10,950 nucleotides of DNA from an uncultured bacterium (GTDB lineage: Bacteria > Bacillota_I > Bacilli_A > RF39 > UBA660), in the NCBI GenBank assembly GCA_905215635.1, contig CAJMQX010000013.1:1-10950 (forward strand), in the 5' to 3' direction. The first letter of the stretch is position 1. Each line of letters starts with the position of its first letter. Of the stretch, positions 1 through 7,133 are shown in pieces. The position numbers and the translations under genes are program-made. The notes beneath the pieces were generated by a model, which saw only the letters and a list, made by a program, of their open reading frames with translations, searched no databases and was not told the origin of the DNA.

Positions 1-380
1 TAATTATTTAGCATTGTATTTAGATATGTATAAATATCTTTAGTATTATCATTTAGTTTATAATAAATATCATTCATCCCTATAGAGAGAACAAGAATAT
101 CTGTTTTTTTTAGAATTTGATGAAGAGAGATGGATACTCCATCAAGTTCTTTTTCTTGATTATATTTTAGGGTGTTTAGTAGATCTGTTAAATGATAGTC
201 TTTATCGGTAAATACTGTATTATATATAGATATGTTCTTAATATTAGTAGAAAAATCATTTATAGAAATAGAGTCTCCTAGAGAGGTAAAATATAATTTA
301 TCATCTTCAGTTAGTTTATAGATAAGATAGCACATGAAGAATGATATAAAAAAGAATAATATAATTATTATTTTTTTCAT
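1..380 (-). CDS. SGNH/GDSL-type hydrolase, N-terminal part (runs off the window)
   Basis: Translation from the ATG at 380-378 gives 126 residues with no stop before the window edge. Residues 1-22 are Lys-Lys followed by a long hydrophobic stretch, which reads as a membrane anchor or signal peptide. Next comes TSLGDSISI at 33-41, the block-I GDS motif carrying the nucleophilic Ser, and LVLSIGMNDIYY at 96-107, the block-III GxND oxyanion-hole motif. The C-terminal DxxH block is outside the window. SGNH enzymes are esterases, lipases or deacetylases acting on lipids or acylated sugars; outside the membrane, cell-envelope acyl groups are a plausible substrate, but that is inference. The start lies 21 bp after the murA stop, so it is probably cotranscribed with murA. 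The ribosome binding site is weak. The stretch between the GDS and GxND blocks is about 65 residues and no clear block-II Gly is visible. Confidence 0.8.
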   Translation of the reverse strand, partial: MKKIIIILFFFISFFMCYLIYKLTEDDKLYFTSLGDSISINDFSTNIKNISIYNTVFTDKDYHLTDLLNTLKYNQEKELDGVSISLHQILKKTDILVLSIGMNDIYYKLNDNTKDIYTYLNTMLNN

Positions 381-401
381 AAGTATCACTACTTAATAAT
401 A

Positions 402-1655
402 TTATATTAATTCTATTTTAGCACCAACAGCAGTTAATTTTTCAATTATTTTATCGTATCCTCTTAGGATGTATGAGATATTATCAATAGTAGTTATGCC
501 TGATGCGATTAAGCCTGCTACTAAGAGAGATGCTCCACCACGTAAGTCAGTGGCAGATACTTCAGTTCCCTTTAGTTTTGTTACTCCTTTAATGACAGCT
601 TTGTGGTTGCCTTTTTTAACTTTGGTTTTAGCACCCATTTTATTTAGATATTCAAGATTTTGAAAGCGATTTTCATAAATAGTTTCTTCAATGGTACTAC
701 GACCTTTACATTGGGTCAAGAATGTAGCCATTATTTGTTGCAAGTCAGTGGCAAATCCTGGATATACTAAAGTTTTTATGTCAGTAGCTTTATATTTTTT
801 CACTTCATTTACAATGATATTATCAAGACCTACTTCCATATCAACACCGCATTCTTTTAGTTTAGCAATTAAAGCTTCTAAGTGATTAGGAATCATATTA
901 TCTATTTTAAGATTTTTGCCAAGTAAAGCGGCAATTACTAAATAAGTACCGGCTTCAATACGATCAGGAATTACTTCGTGGAAACATTTATGTAAATATT
1001 TTACTCCGATAATAGTAATGGTACTAGTTCCCGCTCCTTTAATTTTAGCTCCCATATTGTTTAGATATGTGGCAATGTTAACTATTTCTGGTTCTTGAGC
1101 GGCATTATCTATAACGGTCTTTCCTTTAGCTTTAACGGCCGCTAACATGATATTGATAGTAGCTCCTACACTAGGAAAGTCTAGATAAATATTATTTCCT
1201 TTTAATTTCTTAGCATCTATTATGAAATGATTATCTTCTTCAGTAATAGTAGCTCCTAGTAGTTCAAAACCTTTTAAATGAAGATTTATAGGGCGTGCTC
1301 CAATGGCACAACCTCCCGGAAAATACATCTCTACATGATTGAATTTTCCTAGTAAAGCTCCCATGAAATAATATGAAGCACGAAGCTTTTTTGATAATTC
1401 TTGAGTAATTTCTTTATTGATGATATCACTAGAATTAATAATGACCTCTCCTGGTGTGCGATCTATTTTAGCATTTAAATGGATTAAGATTTTTTCTAAA
1501 TCATCTACATCAGTGATATTAGGAACATTACTAATAGTAACTGTTTCATCACATAAGATAGCAGCAGGAATTAAGGCAACGGTACTATTTTTAGCACCAC
1601 TTATAGTAATTGTTCCACTTAATTTATGGCCACCTTCAATTTTAATTTTAGGCAT
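402..1655 (-). CDS. murA: UDP-N-acetylglucosamine 1-carboxyvinyltransferase MurA
   Basis: MurA transfers enolpyruvate from PEP to UDP-GlcNAc, the first committed cytoplasmic step of peptidoglycan synthesis. The product is 417 residues, the normal family length. Visible active-site residues are Lys22-Asn23 in GAKNSTVA, Cys116 in PGGCAIGARPINLH (the PEP-adduct and fosfomycin-target Cys), Asp304 in PGFATDLQQ (general base), Arg330 in ENRF, Arg372 in DLRGGASLLVAGL and Arg398 in LRGYD. The start is fixed by AAGGAGGT at 1660-1667, just upstream of the ATG at 1655. Many Firmicutes carry two MurA paralogues, and I cannot tell from this copy alone whether it is the MurAA or the MurAB/MurZ type. The SGNH hydrolase gene follows 21 bp downstream. 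The gene is intact, with no missing key residue. Confidence 0.97.
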   Translation of the reverse strand: MPKIKIEGGHKLSGTITISGAKNSTVALIPAAILCDETVTISNVPNITDVDDLEKILIHLNAKIDRTPGEVIINSSDIINKEITQELSKKLRASYYFMGALLGKFNHVEMYFPGGCAIGARPINLHLKGFELLGATITEEDNHFIIDAKKLKGNNIYLDFPSVGATINIMLAAVKAKGKTVIDNAAQEPEIVNIATYLNNMGAKIKGAGTSTITIIGVKYLHKCFHEVIPDRIEAGTYLVIAALLGKNLKIDNMIPNHLEALIAKLKECGVDMEVGLDNIIVNEVKKYKATDIKTLVYPGFATDLQQIMATFLTQCKGRSTIEETIYENRFQNLEYLNKMGAKTKVKKGNHKAVIKGVTKLKGTEVSATDLRGGASLLVAGLIASGITTIDNISYILRGYDKIIEKLTAVGAKIELI

Positions 1656-1672
1656 AATTACCTCCTTGTAAT

Positions 1673-1702
1673 ATATTATGTATAATTATTATTTTGGTTC
1701 AA
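1673..1702 (-). promoter_or_regulatory. possible murA promoter
   Basis: On the minus strand, TTGAAC (1702-1697) is followed after 18 bp by TAATAT (1678-1673), or after 17 bp by ATAATA. This is a moderate sigma-A match in the 268-bp gap before murA. It would give a very short leader with the ribosome binding site close to the 5' end. Other AT-rich hexamers in the gap could serve equally well, so this is tentative. Confidence 0.35.
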
Positions 1703-1799
1703 TATAACATGAATTTCTTTCTCATATACGATAACATAAAGTTCATTATTTTGCAAGCAATATTAACTTATTCACTTATTTTAAAGAGGAATATAGTTG

Positions 1800-1913
1800 A
1801 TAAAATAAACACATGATATTAATACTTAATTATATTATACTAAATTTTAGTAAAATAATATTTAATAAAGTTTATGGGTTACCTTTATTTATTAGTAAAA
1901 CTCATGTGTTTAT
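1800..1913 (-). terminator. long-range inverted repeat after walJ, possible terminator
   Basis: A perfect 12-bp inverted repeat, ATAAACACATGA at 1805-1816 and TCATGTGTTTAT at 1902-1913, encloses 85 nt. In minus-strand RNA the first arm begins 11 nt after the walJ stop codon, and the second arm runs straight into TTTATC. This has the order of an intrinsic terminator, although the loop is unusually long. The loop holds a smaller hairpin, AATAAAG (1864-1870) with CTTTATT (1883-1889), which would shorten the effective distance. It could instead be a regulatory leader structure for murA. The rest of the 1656-1923 gap holds only the murA ribosome binding site, a weak promoter candidate and AT-rich sequence. 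Confidence 0.4.
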
Positions 1914-1923
1914 ATGTATTTAT

Positions 1924-2682
1924 TTATATTTTAATTAATTCAGTTTCTTTATTTTGAGTTGCTATAATAATATTTTTAAATGTTATGTCTTCTTTATTTA
2001 GACGTTTAATTAAAGTATTATATGCTAACTCTTGAGTATTATTTTCTTCAGATAAATGGGCTAATAAGATATATTTGGTTTTATCTCCAATAAAGTCTGC
2101 AAGATATTTAGCAGAATCATAGTTAGATAAATGGCCTTTATCAGATAGTATTCTTTGTTTTAATTCGAAAGGATATCTACCATTTGTAAGCATTTCAATA
2201 TCGTGATTACTTTCCATAATATAAATATCTCTATTTCTTAGTAGATTAAAATATTTACGATTAATATATCCGGTATCGGTAATATATACGATTGATTTAT
2301 CTTGATTATTTACGATATATCCTACTGAGCCTTCAGCATCATGCGAAGTTTTTATTACATTAATAGTAAGATCTTTAATAGTAATAATATCACTATCAAT
2401 TATTTGATAATTCTCTAGATATTCTAAATATGGATGCATCTCTTTTGTGATATAGACACATGGGTTTATTCTTTTTAATAAGACTGGTAGACCTTTAACG
2501 TGATCTACATGGGTATGAGTTATAAGTATAGCATCTAGATCACTAGGATATACTTCTAACTCAGCTAACTTTTCTAGAATATATTTACTACTATTACCAG
2601 CATCAATTAAGATCTTGGCTTCTTTTGATTCAATATAGGTAGTATTTCCTTTGCTACCGCTTGATAAGACTGATACTTTCAT
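1924..2682 (-). CDS. walJ: WalJ/YycJ-type metallo-beta-lactamase-fold hydrolase
   Basis: A 252-residue metallo-beta-lactamase-fold protein. The metal-binding motif THTHVDH (His56, His58, Asp60, His61) is followed by His114 (SHDAEGSVGY), Asp136 (YITDTGY), the MESNHD segment at 156-161, GHLSN with His184, and LAHLSEENN with His209. The start (VSVLSSGSKGNTTYIE) and the SEENN end match the YycJ/WalJ/VicX family of predicted metal-dependent phosphoesterases or nucleases. In Bacillus subtilis walJ lies in the walRK operon and has been linked to coordinating division with DNA replication; its substrate is not settled. Here the ATG shares one base with the stop of the upstream M23 gene (TAATG). No good ribosome binding site is visible, so translation is probably coupled. 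No walRK genes are in the window. Family call firm, walJ orthology likely. Confidence 0.85.
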   Translation of the reverse strand: MKVSVLSSGSKGNTTYIESKEAKILIDAGNSSKYILEKLAELEVYPSDLDAILITHTHVDHVKGLPVLLKRINPCVYITKEMHPYLEYLENYQIIDSDIITIKDLTINVIKTSHDAEGSVGYIVNNQDKSIVYITDTGYINRKYFNLLRNRDIYIMESNHDIEMLTNGRYPFELKQRILSDKGHLSNYDSAKYLADFIGDKTKYILLAHLSEENNTQELAYNTLIKRLNKEDITFKNIIIATQNKETELIKI

Positions 2683-4235
2683 TAGTAGATACTAAGTGGA
2701 TTTATATGGTAACCACCATTGTATGGAACGCCTCTCCATACACCAAAATCCAAGTGTGTTCCTTCATATGAATTTGAGCCCCATGCTGGTGTTGGGACAA
2801 CATAACCAGTATTACCCATTGTGGCAATCTTTTGACCACGAGATACCGTTTGGCCTGGTTTTACTAATATAGTATTTAAATGCATATATTGTGTATAATA
2901 GTTACCAATATTATGGTTTATGATAATGTAATTACCTCTAGTTTGATTACAACTAGTGTTACCTCTTACACAACCTGAACCAACAGCATATACTGTTCCA
3001 TTGTTAGCAGCATATATTGGAGAACCAAAGCCGACATAAATGTCGATAGCGGCATGGAATGAACCCCAACGATACTGATAGTATGTTGTAATAGTATATG
3101 GTGTACTTGTAGGCCATGCCCAGTATGATAAATCAGCAACATTAGGAATATATTTGTCTCCTTTAACAAGAATTTTGCTCACAGAAGGCTTAATTTCACT
3201 ACTTCCTACTAAAGCAACGTCTACTAATTGTCCATTAATATACTGATATTTACGGGTTACTTTATCAAGACCATCCTCGCCTTCTCTTTCCACATAAGAG
3301 TATCCTACTACTAACTCATCATCATATTTTATTTCAGTTTGATATTTTTGTACTTCTTCTTGAACAGAGTGTTTTTCTACTACAATACTAATTATTGGAT
3401 TAATTAAGCCTACTACTACTCTTTGTGATTCGTATAGTAAATTATTGACACTAGTAAATTCAGGGTTCGCTATTAAAAATTCTTGAGTATTTAACTTATT
3501 ATCATTAGCAATACTCTCAATAGTATCTCCTTCTTTTACAATGTAAGTGCTTTGTTCTTTAGTAGTCCCATATAATAAATATTTTGTTAATAAGGATTTT
3601 TCAGTGAAGATTTCTTCAGATGTAGGGATATATCCTTCTTTATAAGTAACTTTTTCTTTTATATATATGTCTTCAATTAATTCACCAGTGTCTACGATAG
3701 CTTCTTGAGTAGAGTTCATAAATTTAGTGTATGAATCGTTATCTACAAAGGCTTTAACTATATCTACGATGGCTTCATCAAATATTTCTTTATTGATAAC
3801 ATTAATAGTTATTGTTTCAGTTTTCTTTTTATCTTCTTTTTCTTCTTGTTCTTCACCATCATCAGATATTTCCTTTTCAATATTTATTATAATTCCTTTG
3901 ATGGTAAAATTTTGTTGTTTTACCAACATGTTATATATTTCTTCATTAGTATTAGTTTTATTGTTATAAGTAACAACTTTTTTTATTTCAACACCTTTAG
4001 GAGTATATATTTTATCAACATTATATTTTTCTTTTAGTTTTTCTTCTTGGTGATTGATATATTCATTAAAGGCATCTTTAGACTCAACAGTTCCTATTTT
4101 TTTACCTTCTACATAGACAGCATATACTTCACTAGGGTTCTTATTAGTAGTTAACTTAAATCCTACTAAGAAGATACTAGCAATTGTTAGAACAATAACA
4201 ATAATAAGACTTGGAGACCATTTCTTATTTTTCAT
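2682..4235 (-). CDS. membrane-anchored LysM-G5-M23 metallopeptidase-like protein
   Basis: Predicted 517-residue cell-wall hydrolase anchored in the membrane and facing outward. Domains in order: N-terminal transmembrane segment at about 7-26; an extracellular region with an acidic/Lys-rich low-complexity patch near 123-138; a LysM peptidoglycan-binding domain at about 231-275 (YIVKEGDTIESIA); a G5 domain at about 282-359; and an M23 (LytM/lysostaphin-type) domain from about 378 to the end. In the M23 domain, HAAID gives His394 and Asp398, and YMHL gives His452. The last motif is THLDFG, so the usual HxH is HxD (His494, Asp496). A Cys pair at 422 and 429 may form a disulfide. I chose the ATG at 4235, which overlaps dnaB by 11 bp and is preceded by GGTGG. 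The longer frame to 4316 lies wholly inside dnaB and starts without a signal-like sequence. Activity is uncertain because of the HxD change. Confidence 0.88.
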   Translation of the reverse strand: MKNKKWSPSLIIVIVLTIASIFLVGFKLTTNKNPSEVYAVYVEGKKIGTVESKDAFNEYINHQEEKLKEKYNVDKIYTPKGVEIKKVVTYNNKTNTNEEIYNMLVKQQNFTIKGIIINIEKEISDDGEEQEEKEDKKKTETITINVINKEIFDEAIVDIVKAFVDNDSYTKFMNSTQEAIVDTGELIEDIYIKEKVTYKEGYIPTSEEIFTEKSLLTKYLLYGTTKEQSTYIVKEGDTIESIANDNKLNTQEFLIANPEFTSVNNLLYESQRVVVGLINPIISIVVEKHSVQEEVQKYQTEIKYDDELVVGYSYVEREGEDGLDKVTRKYQYINGQLVDVALVGSSEIKPSVSKILVKGDKYIPNVADLSYWAWPTSTPYTITTYYQYRWGSFHAAIDIYVGFGSPIYAANNGTVYAVGSGCVRGNTSCNQTRGNYIIINHNIGNYYTQYMHLNTILVKPGQTVSRGQKIATMGNTGYVVPTPAWGSNSYEGTHLDFGVWRGVPYNGGYHINPLSIY

Positions 4236-5571
4236 TAGTACCACCATCCTTTTTAAGTGATAAGAACGTTGATGTTTTCTTTTTAAAGAGCATATCAATT
4301 GTTGCTGTTGGTCCATTACGATGTTTTAGGATAATTAGTTGAATTGGTGAAGGAATTGAATCATCGGTAATTGGAACGTCAACATCAGGAGCATGTAGTG
4401 CTGCAACGATGTCGGCATCCTGTTCAATTGCACCAGATTCTCTCAAGTCACTTAACACCGGTTTTTTATCTTCTCTTTTTTCAACACTTCTGGATAACTG
4501 TGACAAGGCAATAACAGGAACATTAAGTTCTAGAGCCATAGTTTTTAATTTACGAGAGATTTCAGAGATTTCTTGTTGTCTTGCACCTTGATATTTTCCT
4601 GAAGAGTCAATTAACTGTAAGTAATCGATAACTACTAAGCCTAGGCCTTCGCCTTGAGTAGATAGACGGCGACATTTGGCTTGAATTTCACTAGCAGTTG
4701 TAGCAGTGCCATCATGGAAATAAATATTTGTATCTGCTAACTGACTAATTGCTTCATTAATACGACGATAATCTTCATTTTCTAATCTTCCTGTTTGAAG
4801 TTTTTTATTGTCGATTTGTCCTAGTGAACTAATCATTCTTAGTACTAATTGTTCAGCGGGCATTTCTAGTGAGAAAATAGCAATATTTTTCTTAGTAGAC
4901 TTAGCAGCAGCGGCAGCTATATTTAGAGCAAATGCTGTTTTACCTACGGCAGGACGGGCTGCAATAATTATTAGCTGAGTTTCATGAAGACCTTCAGTAA
5001 CATTATCTAAATCTCTTAGACCGGTTGTTAGACCAGTTATTTTACCTTTATTTTTAACCAACTGTTCAATATCTTCTTGAGTTTTATTTAATACATCTTG
5101 AATTTTTCTAAACTCAGTAGTTCTTCTAGTTTTACCTACATTTAAAATTTCTTTTTCGGCTAATTCTACGGCTTCTGAAACATCAACCTCATTTTCATTA
5201 GCTTTTTTCTCAATCGCAGTAGCTGTTTCAATCAATTTTCTTAAAGTATACTTTTCTACTACAATGTTAATATAATATTCAATATTAGCACCAGTAGCAA
5301 CGCTATTAATTATTTCTGATAAATATTCAACACCACCGATTTGACTTAAGATATTACGATCTACTAACTCGGTTGTGACAGTATTAACATCAATAGGACT
5401 TCTTTTTTGATACAAATCTTTTATTACCTCAAAAATTCTGGCATTACTATCTAAATAGAAATATTCTTTTTCGACATCTTCACAGCCTTTTTGAAGGGAA
5501 GATTTTGACCAAAACATAGAACCTATAAGGGCTTTTTCAGCATCTATATTATTTGGTAATCCTTTATTCAT
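4225..5571 (-). CDS. dnaB: replicative DNA helicase DnaB (DnaC in Bacillus naming)
   Basis: Hexameric 5'-3' helicase that unwinds DNA at the replication fork and works with primase. The product is 448 residues. The N-terminal helical domain (LPNNIDAEKALIGSM, about 3-105) is followed by a linker and a RecA-like domain. That domain has Walker A ARPAVGKT at 205-212 (Lys211), SLEMPAEQL at 234-242, Walker B LVVIDYLQLI at 312-321, the ALSQLSRSVEKR segment at 355-366, the RESGAIEQDAD signature at 377-387, and KHRNGPT near 416-422 containing the arginine-finger region. I chose the ATG at 5571 because TAGGTG (5583-5578) sits at the right distance; the frame opens further to a GTG at 5598, which lies inside the leader palindrome. 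It is the first gene of a three-gene unit with the M23 peptidase and walJ. No intein or insertion is seen. Confidence 0.97.
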   Translation of the reverse strand: MNKGLPNNIDAEKALIGSMFWSKSSLQKGCEDVEKEYFYLDSNARIFEVIKDLYQKRSPIDVNTVTTELVDRNILSQIGGVEYLSEIINSVATGANIEYYINIVVEKYTLRKLIETATAIEKKANENEVDVSEAVELAEKEILNVGKTRRTTEFRKIQDVLNKTQEDIEQLVKNKGKITGLTTGLRDLDNVTEGLHETQLIIIAARPAVGKTAFALNIAAAAAKSTKKNIAIFSLEMPAEQLVLRMISSLGQIDNKKLQTGRLENEDYRRINEAISQLADTNIYFHDGTATTASEIQAKCRRLSTQGEGLGLVVIDYLQLIDSSGKYQGARQQEISEISRKLKTMALELNVPVIALSQLSRSVEKREDKKPVLSDLRESGAIEQDADIVAALHAPDVDVPITDDSIPSPIQLIILKHRNGPTATIDMLFKKKTSTFLSLKKDGGTNEK

Positions 5572-5588
5572 GTATTCACCTACCCTAT

Positions 5589-5605
5589 AAGTCATCACAT
5601 GACTT
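5589..5605 (-). promoter_or_regulatory. perfect 17-bp palindrome in the dnaB leader
   Basis: AAGTCAT-GTG-ATGACTT: two perfect 7-bp arms around a 3-nt centre, lying between the -10 element (5616-5621) and the ribosome binding site (5578-5583) of dnaB. With transcription starting near 5609 it would occupy about +5 to +21. It could be a repressor operator or a stem-loop at the 5' end of the mRNA. The symmetry is directly visible; the role is inference. Confidence 0.6.
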
Positions 5606-5615
5606 CTTATATATG

Positions 5616-5644
5616 ATTATACTATAAAATAGAAAATATGTCAT
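5616..5644 (-). promoter_or_regulatory. sigma-A type promoter of dnaB-M23-walJ
   Basis: On the minus strand, ATGACA (5644-5639, five of six matches to TTGACA) is separated by 17 bp from a perfect TATAAT (5621-5616). The predicted transcript start is near 5609, giving a leader of about 38 nt. The rest of the 5572-5812 gap holds the leader palindrome, the dnaB ribosome binding site and the rplI terminator; 5645-5757 shows only AT-rich sequence. Confidence 0.8.
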
Positions 5645-5757
5645 TATTTATATTGAATGTTATTTTAAATTCGAAGTCAGTGAATAAATGTTACTAAGAT
5701 TTGAAAATGGATATTACTATGTATTTATTTTCATCTAACTTACAATGAATAATAATT

Positions 5758-5807
5758 AAAAAGACTATCATATGTGGCTACTTTATGTTTGTAATCTTGA
5801 TAGTCTT
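5758..5807 (-). terminator. intrinsic terminator of rplI
   Basis: Perfect 10-bp inverted repeat AAGACTATCA (5761-5770) and TGATAGTCTT (5798-5807) with a 27-nt loop. In minus-strand RNA the first arm starts 6 nt after the rplI stop, and the second arm runs into a U tract (CTTTTTAATTATT). The loop is longer than usual for a terminator. Confidence 0.75.
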
Positions 5808-5812
5808 AGTAA

Positions 5813-6256
5813 TTATTTTTCTTTAATAGTTATTTTTAATTCAGCTTCAACTTCTTTATGAAGCTCTATTTTTACATGATGTACTCCAAGTAGGTTTAAT
5901 GGGGTATCTAACTTAATTTTCTTTTTATCGATAGTGTATCCTAATTGTGTAAGTTTTTCTTCAATTTGTTTGGTAGAAATATTACCAAAAGTTTTACCAT
6001 CTTTACCAGCTTTTACTTCAAAGATAATGTTTTCTTTAGCTAGCTTTTCTTTTACTATTTCAGATTCTTTAACTGCTTTATCATAAGCGGCTTTTTTATT
6101 TTTTAAATCTTCAGTTAGTCTTTCATTACTTGTTTTAGTGTATTTAACAGCATAGCCATTCTTGATTAGATAGTTAGTAGCATAGCCATCAGATACTTCC
6201 TTTATTTCTCCTGTTTTACCTTGTTTCTTTAAATCTTTGATAAAAATTACTTTCAT
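5813..6256 (-). CDS. rplI: large-subunit ribosomal protein bL9
   Basis: Ribosomal protein L9, 147 residues, near the L1 stalk base of the 50S subunit, with an elongated shape of two globular domains joined by a long helix. The N-terminal rRNA-binding domain ([20 protein letters not shown], then [16 protein letters not shown] to about residue 38) is followed by a charged helix at about 45-80 and a C-terminal domain ([14 protein letters not shown] near 84-97). The usual conserved NFLIPKGLA loop reads NYLIKNGYA here. The ribosome binding site AAAGGA precedes the ATG. It has its own promoter and terminator, so it is separate from both the rpsF operon upstream and dnaB downstream, although the order rplI-dnaB is the usual Firmicutes arrangement. 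Confidence 0.96.
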   Translation of the reverse strand: MKVIFIKDLKKQGKTGEIKEVSDGYATNYLIKNGYAVKYTKTSNERLTEDLKNKKAAYDKAVKESEIVKEKLAKENIIFEVKAGKDGKTFGNISTKQIEEKLTQLGYTIDKKKIKLDTPLNLLGVHHVKIELHKEVEAELKITIKEK

Positions 6257-6277
6257 AATATCACTTTCCTTTCGTTA

Positions 6278-6306
6278 ATTATAGCATAAATACTAATAAA
6301 TTGCAC
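6278..6306 (-). promoter_or_regulatory. promoter of rplI
   Basis: On the minus strand, GTGCAA (6306-6301) is followed after 17 bp by TATAAT (6283-6278), preceded by TGC, which makes an extended -10. Predicted start near 6271 and a leader of about 15 nt. The -35 is poor but the extended -10 compensates. The remaining 6307-6400 stretch holds a small hairpin, TTGATA (6345-6350) with TATCAA (6359-6364), and no gene. Confidence 0.72.
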
Positions 6307-6401
6307 TATTTGAACACTTTTTTGTGGTTTTCGACAATGATAATTTGATATTTGTAGTTATCAACAAATGCTGTTTATAGATACTTATAAAATTTTGTAA
6401 A

Positions 6402-6430
6402 GAAAAAATAAGCATAAAAGAATGCCTATT
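6402..6430 (-). terminator. intrinsic terminator of rpsF-ssb-rpsR
   Basis: In minus-strand RNA, AAUAGGCAU and AUGCUUAUU pair over 9 bp with one G-U wobble around a 6-nt loop (6416-6421), followed by six U residues. The rpsR stop codon (6428-6426) lies inside the ascending arm. Confidence 0.82.
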
Positions 6431-6644
6431 TTGTTGTATATGGTATAAATCCCATGAATCTTGCTAATTTAACTTGTTCTGCTACATGACGTTGGTGTTT
6501 AGCACATGTTCCAGTGAATCTTCTTGGTAAAATTTTACCTGAATCATTAATATATTTACTAATTATATCAACATTTTTGTAATCTACTGGTTTTCCCATG
6601 CACATATAGCATACTTTTTTTCTTTTCTTACGAAATTCTGCCAT
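6426..6644 (-). CDS. rpsR: small-subunit ribosomal protein bS18, zinc-binding form
   Basis: Ribosomal protein S18, 72 residues, which pairs with S6 on the 30S platform. Four likely zinc ligands are visible: Cys12 and Cys15 in VCYMCMGK, Cys47 and His50 in TGTCAKHQR. This is therefore the Zn-binding form, not the metal-free form. The family core KILPRRFTG and the C-terminal ARFMGFIPY are present. The start at 6644 (MAEFRKKRKK) is chosen because AAGGAGG at 6653-6659 lies just upstream; the frame opens further to 6683, but that part lies within the ssb 3' end. It follows ssb by 16 bp, is the last gene of the rpsF-ssb-rpsR operon, and its TAG stop is embedded in the terminator hairpin. Confidence 0.97.
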   Translation of the reverse strand: MAEFRKKRKKVCYMCMGKPVDYKNVDIISKYINDSGKILPRRFTGTCAKHQRHVAEQVKLARFMGFIPYTTK

Positions 6645-6660
6645 TTTTGTTCCTCCTTTT

Positions 6661-7125
6661 TTAGAAAGGTAATTCGCTATCACTAATTTCTACTTTTTCT
6701 CCAAAACTTGCAAATGGATCATTGTCTATTGAAGTTGTTTCTGGAGATGATGGCATACCAACATCGAATGGGTTTTCATCAGCTTGACTTTGAACGGCTC
6801 TGCCTTGATCATTAGCTGATCCTAAAAATTCAACATTGCTAGCTATTACTTCAGTGACATATACTTTTTTACCTTCATTATTGTCGTAGTTTCTAGTTTG
6901 AATTCTTCCTTCAACTGCTACTTGACGACCTTTTGAAAGATATTTAGCAACATTTTCTGCTGCTTTATTCCAGATAGTAACATTTATAAAATCTGTTTCT
7001 GGTTCTCTTCCTTGAGATACTGGTCTTGATATAGCCACACTTATTTGACATACAGGCATACCGCTTGTAGTGTGTCTTAATTCAGGATCTCTTGATAATC
7101 TTCCAATTAAAAATACTTTATTCAT
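6661..7125 (-). CDS. ssb: single-stranded DNA-binding protein SSB
   Basis: SSB coats single-stranded DNA in replication, repair and recombination and recruits partners through its C-terminal tip. The product is 154 residues: an OB-fold domain at about 1-103 (NKVFLIGRLSRDPELRHT, then NVTIWNKAAENVAKYL at 48-63 and GRQVAVEGRIQTRNY at 66-80), a flexible Ser/Pro/Asp-rich linker, and the tip ISDSELPF, a close version of the DDDLPF interaction peptide. The ribosome binding site AGGAGGA (7135-7129) overlaps the rpsF stop codon (TAG at 7136-7134). The gene sits in the conserved rpsF-ssb-rpsR order of Firmicutes. It is the general replication SSB rather than a competence paralogue, judging by the complete tail and the context. 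Confidence 0.97.
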   Translation of the reverse strand: MNKVFLIGRLSRDPELRHTTSGMPVCQISVAISRPVSQGREPETDFINVTIWNKAAENVAKYLSKGRQVAVEGRIQTRNYDNNEGKKVYVTEVIASNVEFLGSANDQGRAVQSQADENPFDVGMPSSPETTSIDNDPFASFGEKVEISDSELPF

Positions 7126-7133
7126 TGTTCCTC

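Noticed and set aside
1813..1941. Plus-strand open frame of 42 codons in the murA-walJ gap, encoding a hydrophobic peptide
   Set aside because: No ribosome binding site at a useful distance, composition as expected for AT-rich non-coding DNA, and it overlaps the inverted repeat and the end of walJ.
4236..4316. N-terminal extension of the M23 peptidase into dnaB
   Set aside because: The extension lies wholly inside dnaB, is basic and not signal-like, and the ATG at 4235 gives a normal Lys-rich start followed by a transmembrane segment.
6358..6366. oriC signalled by a DnaA-box-like word
   Set aside because: A single one-mismatch site with no cluster, no dnaA or dnaN gene and no unwinding element; not enough for an origin.
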